Part shown: piece after piece, positions 42,955-46,503 of the stretch | How the letters are laid out: the number at the start of each line of letters is the position of its first letter | Position numbering within the stretch: the stretch's first letter is position 1 | DNA from: Lentisphaerae bacterium RIFOXYC12_FULL_60_16 | GTDB lineage: Bacteria; Verrucomicrobiota; Kiritimatiellia; UBA8416; YA12-FULL-60-10 | Assembly: GCA_001803315.1 (NCBI GenBank) | Contig: MHBQ01000156.1 | Span: forward strand, 6,581 to 53,083 | Length of the DNA stretch: 46,503 nucleotides | Direction of reading: 5' to 3' | Program-made: the position numbers and the translations under genes | Notes under the pieces: generated by a model | Database searches by the model: none | Told to the model about the DNA's origin: nothing | Seen by the model: the letters and a program-made list of their open reading frames with translations, nothing else

Positions 42955-44250
42955 ATGGCGGACAATGTAAAGAAACCGAAGCGGGCTGACAAGCGCAAGG
43001 TGCGGGGGTGCATTCGGGAGCGTACCTGGCTCGATAAGACCGGCGCTAAAAGCACCGCCTGGCAGGCAGATTTCGGCCGGGTCAATGCGCAACGCATAAT
43101 GCGTTCATTCGATACCAAAGCGGCCGCCGAAAACTGGTTACACCAGCAACGGACCCAACTGGCAGCCCAAGGGCGGGCGGCATTCCAGCAATCCGATAAC
43201 GAACGGATGGACGCCATACGCGCCAGGGAGAAGCTGGATAAGGTGCCCGGTTTGCCGAAGCTGTCGCCTCTCGAAACCGCGATTGACGAATATGTTGCCT
43301 GTCGGGAGAAGCTGGGCAGGGTGGGGGGTACGTTACCTGATGCCGTAGACTTCTACGTCAAGCACCGGCCGGCAGAGGGAAAGAGCCGGACGGTTGCGGA
43401 ACTGGTCGAGGAATTCATCCGCGATGCCGAAGAAAACAAACGCCGCCCCCGGACGGTGAAGGACATACGGCTTCGCCTGGCAAAGTTTTCCGCGTTATTC
43501 GGTGACAGGCAGGTTGCCACAATCACAAGCGACGATGCCGACAAATGGGTCCGCCAGATTGACGCTGGACCCCTTACCCGGCTGCATTACCGGGTGGTAG
43601 CGCATGGGTTGTTTAACTACGCCATTGACCAGGGATGTTATGGGGCTGAAAACCCTTTCAGGATGCGCCGCCTACGCCGTAAGCCGAGCGAGGACGAGCG
43701 GATGCCCACCTGCATGAAGCCTGACGAGGTTCAGAAGGTCATGGCGGCCGCCGTGGAGGTTGAGCCGCTTATGGTGCCATCCCTGGCAATCGGTTTCTTT
43801 GCCGGTTTACGGACTTCCGAGATTGAAGGGCAGGACTGGAAGGATATTGACCTGGACCAACGCCTTATCACAGTTCAGGCGGCCGTTGCCAAGAAGCGCA
43901 GAACCCGGCACGTTACCATTGAGGACAACCTGCTGGCATGGTTGATACCGTACCGCAAAAAGTCCGGCCCTGTTGCCTCATCGGGGAAACACTGGCGGAG
44001 TCAGTTGGATTCAGTCAAAAAGCAGGCAAAGGTTGCATGGACACATAACGCGATGCGGCATTCCTACGCCAGCCACCACCTGGTGAAATACGGGGACGCC
44101 GGCAAAACGGCCATGCAGTTAGGGCACCACAACGACACCAGTCAGCTTTATAGTCATTACCGGGCACTAGTCACACCGACCGATGCCGCCAAGTATTGGG
44201 CGATCCGGCCAGCAATTGAGGGTAACGTGTTTCAGTTCAAGTCAGCATAA
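42955..44250 (+). CDS. int: Tyrosine recombinase (phage/element integrase)
   Basis: 431 residues. An N-terminal basic arm-binding part (KKPKRADKRKVRGCIRERTW) and a central core-binding domain (VAELVEEFIRDAEENKRRPR) precede the catalytic domain. The catalytic set is visible: Arg286 in GLRTSE, the Lys in AVAKKRRTRH, His364 and Arg368 in HNAMRHSYASH, His391 in LGHHND and Tyr399 in LYSHY. The ATG at 42955 follows GGAGG by eight bases; two earlier in-frame ATGs are poorer. It lies beside tRNA-Ser and marks the left end of an integrated element. Confidence 0.93.
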   Translation: MADNVKKPKRADKRKVRGCIRERTWLDKTGAKSTAWQADFGRVNAQRIMRSFDTKAAAENWLHQQRTQLAAQGRAAFQQSDNERMDAIRAREKLDKVPGLPKLSPLETAIDEYVACREKLGRVGGTLPDAVDFYVKHRPAEGKSRTVAELVEEFIRDAEENKRRPRTVKDIRLRLAKFSALFGDRQVATITSDDADKWVRQIDAGPLTRLHYRVVAHGLFNYAIDQGCYGAENPFRMRRLRRKPSEDERMPTCMKPDEVQKVMAAAVEVEPLMVPSLAIGFFAGLRTSEIEGQDWKDIDLDQRLITVQAAVAKKRRTRHVTIEDNLLAWLIPYRKKSGPVASSGKHWRSQLDSVKKQAKVAWTHNAMRHSYASHHLVKYGDAGKTAMQLGHHNDTSQLYSHYRALVTPTDAAKYWAIRPAIEGNVFQFKSA

Positions 44251-44263
44251 GACGGATGATTTA

Positions 44264-44321
44264 CCCGGCGGCCGTACACCGCCGGGGAGTCCTGCGGGTG
44301 TCCGGCCTATCCCGGCACCCG
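44264..44321 (+). other. Two tandem GC-rich hairpins between integrase and the next gene
   Basis: Hairpin 1: CCCGGCGG (44264-44271) with CCGCCGGG (44279-44286), 7-nt loop, perfect. Hairpin 2: CGGGTG-T-CCGG (44295-44305) with CCGG-CACCCG (44312-44321), 6-nt loop and one bulged T. Neither has a T-run, and the following gene starts 27 bases later with an AGGAGAACG site. They may block or guide transcription or form a structured leader. Confidence 0.5.
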
Positions 44322-44348
44322 TGGGCGTTCTGATAGGAGAACGAAGAC

Positions 44349-45140
44349 ATGAAGACGAGTCGAAAAACCAAGATAAAACCGACTTCTAAACGACTAACAC
44401 CGCTCGACTTTCACCGCATGGGAGAACTGACAGACCGTAAGCGGACCCCGGTCGAGGGAATGGAATACGAATTGTTGCTTGCCCGTTTCCAGGACTGGAA
44501 AGAATACAGGGATCAGGGAGGCATAGGGTATCGTGACGGGGACGGGCTCCATGCGGCATCCAGAGAACGCCGGTTGAGTCGAGTGAACCGCGTCCTAGAA
44601 TGGGAACACGGGCGCGAAAAACAGAGACGCAAAAAGTCTGAACAAATGGCCGGCGACGTGCTACGCAATAACCTTGTTTTGTCACCCGGTGCAATGCCGG
44701 TCGGACCTATTGGCAACGCCTTGCGTGCCCTGGCCCCAGACGCCCGGCAAATTGTGAACTTGCGATTAAACCGCAATGCCCGCGGGCGACGCCCATCGTT
44801 TCGAGAAGTTGCCGAAGATTTCAGGCGTAAGGGGAAGGCTGGAAAAACCTACACCGGCGAACGATGCCGACAAATTTACAAAGACGCCTTGGAAAGGCAC
44901 CCCGAGCTTGCAGACTATGTGGACGGGTTGACGAAGCGGAAGTCAATTGCGCTGGATGGGGTACAACACGCTAACAAATGGAACGAAGACGACGCGGCCG
45001 AAGAAATCAAAGCCATGACAAGCGAAGAATGCTTCGACAAAGAAGACTTGAACGAAAACGACGACGTTTGCAGGAAGGGTTATAGAATAACAGCCCACCC
45101 GCGCCGGCCCCTAAATTTGGAGAAACACGACACGAGATAA
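44349..45140 (+). CDS. Element protein with sigma-70 region-4-like helix-turn-helix, function unknown
   Basis: I do not recognise a named family. The 263-residue protein has a Lys/Thr-rich N-terminus and a charged helical middle (residues 60-105). A segment near residues 126-180 (RALAPDARQIVNLRLN, then FREVAEDFRRKGKAG and ERCRQIYKDALERHPEL) has the shape of sigma-factor region 4. The C-terminal quarter is acidic (EEIKAMTSEECFDKEDLNEN) and may be disordered. The wording fits a phage or element transcription factor. AGGAGAACGAAGAC precedes the ATG. A rho-independent terminator follows. Confidence 0.7.
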   Translation: MKTSRKTKIKPTSKRLTPLDFHRMGELTDRKRTPVEGMEYELLLARFQDWKEYRDQGGIGYRDGDGLHAASRERRLSRVNRVLEWEHGREKQRRKKSEQMAGDVLRNNLVLSPGAMPVGPIGNALRALAPDARQIVNLRLNRNARGRRPSFREVAEDFRRKGKAGKTYTGERCRQIYKDALERHPELADYVDGLTKRKSIALDGVQHANKWNEDDAAEEIKAMTSEECFDKEDLNENDDVCRKGYRITAHPRRPLNLEKHDTR

Positions 45141-45173
45141 TCGCAACAAACCCCCATAGCGTTCAATGTTTAT

Positions 45174-45205
45174 GCGGTCCGGCATCATGCTGGGCCGCTT
45201 TTTTT
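45174..45205 (+). terminator. Rho-independent terminator
   Basis: GCGGTCCGGC (45174-45183) pairs with GCTGGGCCGC (45189-45198) over all ten positions, two being G.U type, around a 5-nt loop. A run of seven T follows (45199-45205). It lies 33 bases after the sigma-like gene and ends the integrase-side transcript. Confidence 0.92.
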
Positions 45206-45272
45206 GTGCCCTGATAATTTTGAAAAGATGCATACGGCTGTAAGCTTGATAACAAAAACAACAGGGGGCGAT

Positions 45273-45494
45273 ATGAGGCGAATGCATCTAAAGACAGCAC
45301 GATTGGCGGCCGGTTTGTCTGCCATTGAGCTTGGTGAAAATATCGGCATCTCCGAACAGCGGATATTTGATATTGAGCGCGGGCGCTATCTGCCTAAACC
45401 CGCCGAGGCGCATAAATGGGCTGGCGTTCTGTGTATAAATCCGGAATTCGCCTTTCCCGAAATGTTCAAGGATGAGGCCAGCCGTGAGTGTTAA
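45273..45494 (+). CDS. XRE/Cro-CI-type helix-turn-helix protein
   Basis: 73 residues with a single HTH: TARLAAGLSAIELGENIGIS, then EQRIFDIERGRYLPKPAEAHKWA, the family pattern. Regulators of this kind control lysogeny or excision in phages and integrative elements. The ATG at 45273 has CAGGGGGCG just ahead. An in-frame GTG at 45204 lies in the terminator's T-run and is rejected. The end overlaps the next gene by 11 bases. Confidence 0.82.
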   Translation: MRRMHLKTARLAAGLSAIELGENIGISEQRIFDIERGRYLPKPAEAHKWAGVLCINPEFAFPEMFKDEASREC

Positions 45495-45687
45495 ATCCAT
45501 GCCCCAGCTTCACCGGGTTGATACCGCTGCCAAGCTCCTGGGCATATCAGCCCGGACACTTCGAGAATGGATAGGGGCAGGGCGAATCCGGGCATTCAGA
45601 CCAACACCCCGCTGCCTGCTTATTTCAGAGGCGGACATGGTGAAGGCGTTGGAGGCCACCGCAACCATACCGAGGATGGGCACATGA
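45484..45687 (+). CDS. Excisionase/MerR-like helix-turn-helix protein
   Basis: 67 residues with LHRVDTAAKLLGISARTLREW, GAGRIRAFRPTPRCLLIS and a final EADMVKALEATA helix, the winged-helix pattern of the DNA-binding excisionase (HTH_17) family. In mobile elements such proteins bend DNA for excision or act as repressors. The GTG at 45484 has GAGG before it; the ATG at 45499 or 45472 could also serve. It overlaps the XRE gene and the next small gene. Confidence 0.78.
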   Translation: MSVKSMPQLHRVDTAAKLLGISARTLREWIGAGRIRAFRPTPRCLLISEADMVKALEATATIPRMGT

Positions 45688-45758
45688 CCCCCGGCCGCAT
45701 GCTGATTATGGCCGTCATCCTACTGATCCTCGCCACCATCATGCAGGTGATGACATGA
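45684..45758 (+). CDS. 24-residue single-span membrane microprotein
   Basis: Sequence MTPGRMLIMAVILLILATIM plus QVMT. One hydrophobic helix takes up almost the whole protein. ATGA overlaps join it to the excisionase-like gene before and the primase gene after, so it would be translated by coupling even with little ribosome site (GAGGATGGGCAC). I know no homologue. It may be a small membrane peptide or only a coupling frame. Confidence 0.5.
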   Translation: MTPGRMLIMAVILLILATIMQVMT

Positions 45759-46503
45759 TCGACGAATCCCGCCTTGAAAACGTGAAACAGCAGCCGGACG
45801 GCACCACCACGGCCAGGTGCCCAGCTTGCGCGGCAGACGGCCACGACAAGAGCGGCGACCACCTGTCGATTGATCGTGATGGTAAATACACATGCGTCAT
45901 GCACCAAGGCCCAGCCGGCGCAGACCACCGCAAGCGCATCTTCCAGATGGTGGGAATGTCAGAGAACGAACACCCCAACACCAAACCCAACCGCCAGACA
46001 TGGTCAACCGCTCGTGAAGCATTCCTGTCCTGTACACCAACCGGGACCACGCCGGAATGCCTGTACCTATACCCACGCGCCGGCCGTGACTTTGCAGCCG
46101 TTGGACGTTATGCGGTTCCTGGTTCCGATGGTAAAACATTCCGTCAGTTCCACTTCACCGGGACCGCCTGGTCGAATGGCGGACCGTCAACACCTTGGCC
46201 GCTGTATCGGCAGGATGAAATCGACCCCATCGGCCCGGTGTATGTGTGCGAAGGTGAGAAAGCCACCGATAAGGCGCGGGAAATCGGTTTGAACGCCATT
46301 TGTTCCGCTGGTGGATCGAAGGCCGCACACAAGACCGACCGGACACCCCTTGCCGGCCGTGAGGTCATCATCATGCCGGACAACGACAAGCCCGGCACCG
46401 AGTATGCCGCCACCGTTGCCGCCCTGTTACATGGGTTGAATCCACCAGCCGAAGTCCGAATCATCCAACTGCCAGACCTGCCAGAGAAGGGCGATATAGT
46501 CGA
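45755..46503 (+). CDS. Toprim/CHC2 primase of a mobile element, N-terminal part (partial)
   Basis: 249 residues are visible and the frame is open at the right edge. A CHC2-like zinc finger has Cys22-x2-Cys25 and Cys47-x2-His50 (RCPACAADGHDK, YTCVMHQG). A Toprim core follows: VYVCEGEKATDKAREIGL with the catalytic Glu, SAGGSKAA, and VIIMPDNDKPG with the acidic Asp pair. Such proteins prime replication of phages and plasmids, and often carry a helicase domain further on, which would lie outside. The start overlaps the stop of the microprotein gene. Confidence 0.88.
   Translation, partial: MIDESRLENVKQQPDGTTTARCPACAADGHDKSGDHLSIDRDGKYTCVMHQGPAGADHRKRIFQMVGMSENEHPNTKPNRQTWSTAREAFLSCTPTGTTPECLYLYPRAGRDFAAVGRYAVPGSDGKTFRQFHFTGTAWSNGGPSTPWPLYRQDEIDPIGPVYVCEGEKATDKAREIGLNAICSAGGSKAAHKTDRTPLAGREVIIMPDNDKPGTEYAATVAALLHGLNPPAEVRIIQLPDLPEKGDIV

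Noticed and set aside
45213-45252. Possible promoter for the XRE gene
   Set aside because: TTGAAA and TGATAA are present but 21 bases apart, and other pairings are worse.
45204-45272. Longer N-terminus of the XRE protein from a GTG
   Set aside because: The GTG would lie at the end of the T-run of a strong terminator, so the message would rarely contain it.

Overview
The window looks like a chromosomal segment of a Gram-negative bacterium, with the start of an integrated mobile element at its right end. The envelope genes (lipid A, Kdo, heptose, Lpt export, an OmpA-type protein, type II secretion) show an LPS-containing outer membrane. The PTS phosphorelay without transporter subunits, beside hprK, hpf and lptAB, and the general protein flavour suggest a member of the PVC group, possibly Kiritimatiellota or a relative. 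That placement is inference from gene content and remembered family resemblance, not from a search.

Left part (1-6174): the tail of an RND membrane-fusion subunit and its RND pump, a Gfo/Idh/MocA oxidoreductase, a rhomboid protease, and tadA on the opposite strand.

A long co-directional run (6293-18310) follows with small gaps or ATGA/GTGA overlaps: dnaX-ybaB-recR, a YggS-type PLP protein, an AsmA-like anchored protein, the heptose kinase, kdsB-kdsA, lptC-like, lptA, lptB, hpf, hprK, ptsH, ptsI. DNA replication/repair, inner-core sugar synthesis, LPS transport, ribosome hibernation and a regulatory PTS are thus encoded together. Next come metK and ahcY (S-adenosylmethionine cycle), an OmpA-like protein with calcium-type repeats, fabZ-lpxA, and a gspD-gspE-gspF block.

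The 28.5-42.8 kb part holds a PHP phosphatase, lpxK, a heptosyltransferase, murJ, rhaM, folE, tRNA-Ala(GGC), a YjiM/HgdB-type iron-sulfur protein, a metallophosphoesterase-fold protein with altered catalytic motifs, an FAH-family protein, a large soluble PAS/GAF hybrid histidine kinase and a coupled nitroreductase, then tRNA-Ser(TGA).

From about 42.85 kb to the right edge lies an integrative element: a tyrosine recombinase next to tRNA-Ser, two strong tandem hairpins, a protein with a sigma-region-4-like helix-turn-helix, a rho-independent terminator, an XRE-type regulator, an excisionase-like HTH protein, a 24-residue membrane microprotein coupled to both neighbours, and the first 249 residues of a CHC2/Toprim primase that runs off the window. 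This is the least ordinary part of the sequence. No CRISPR array, rRNA or complete insertion sequence was seen.
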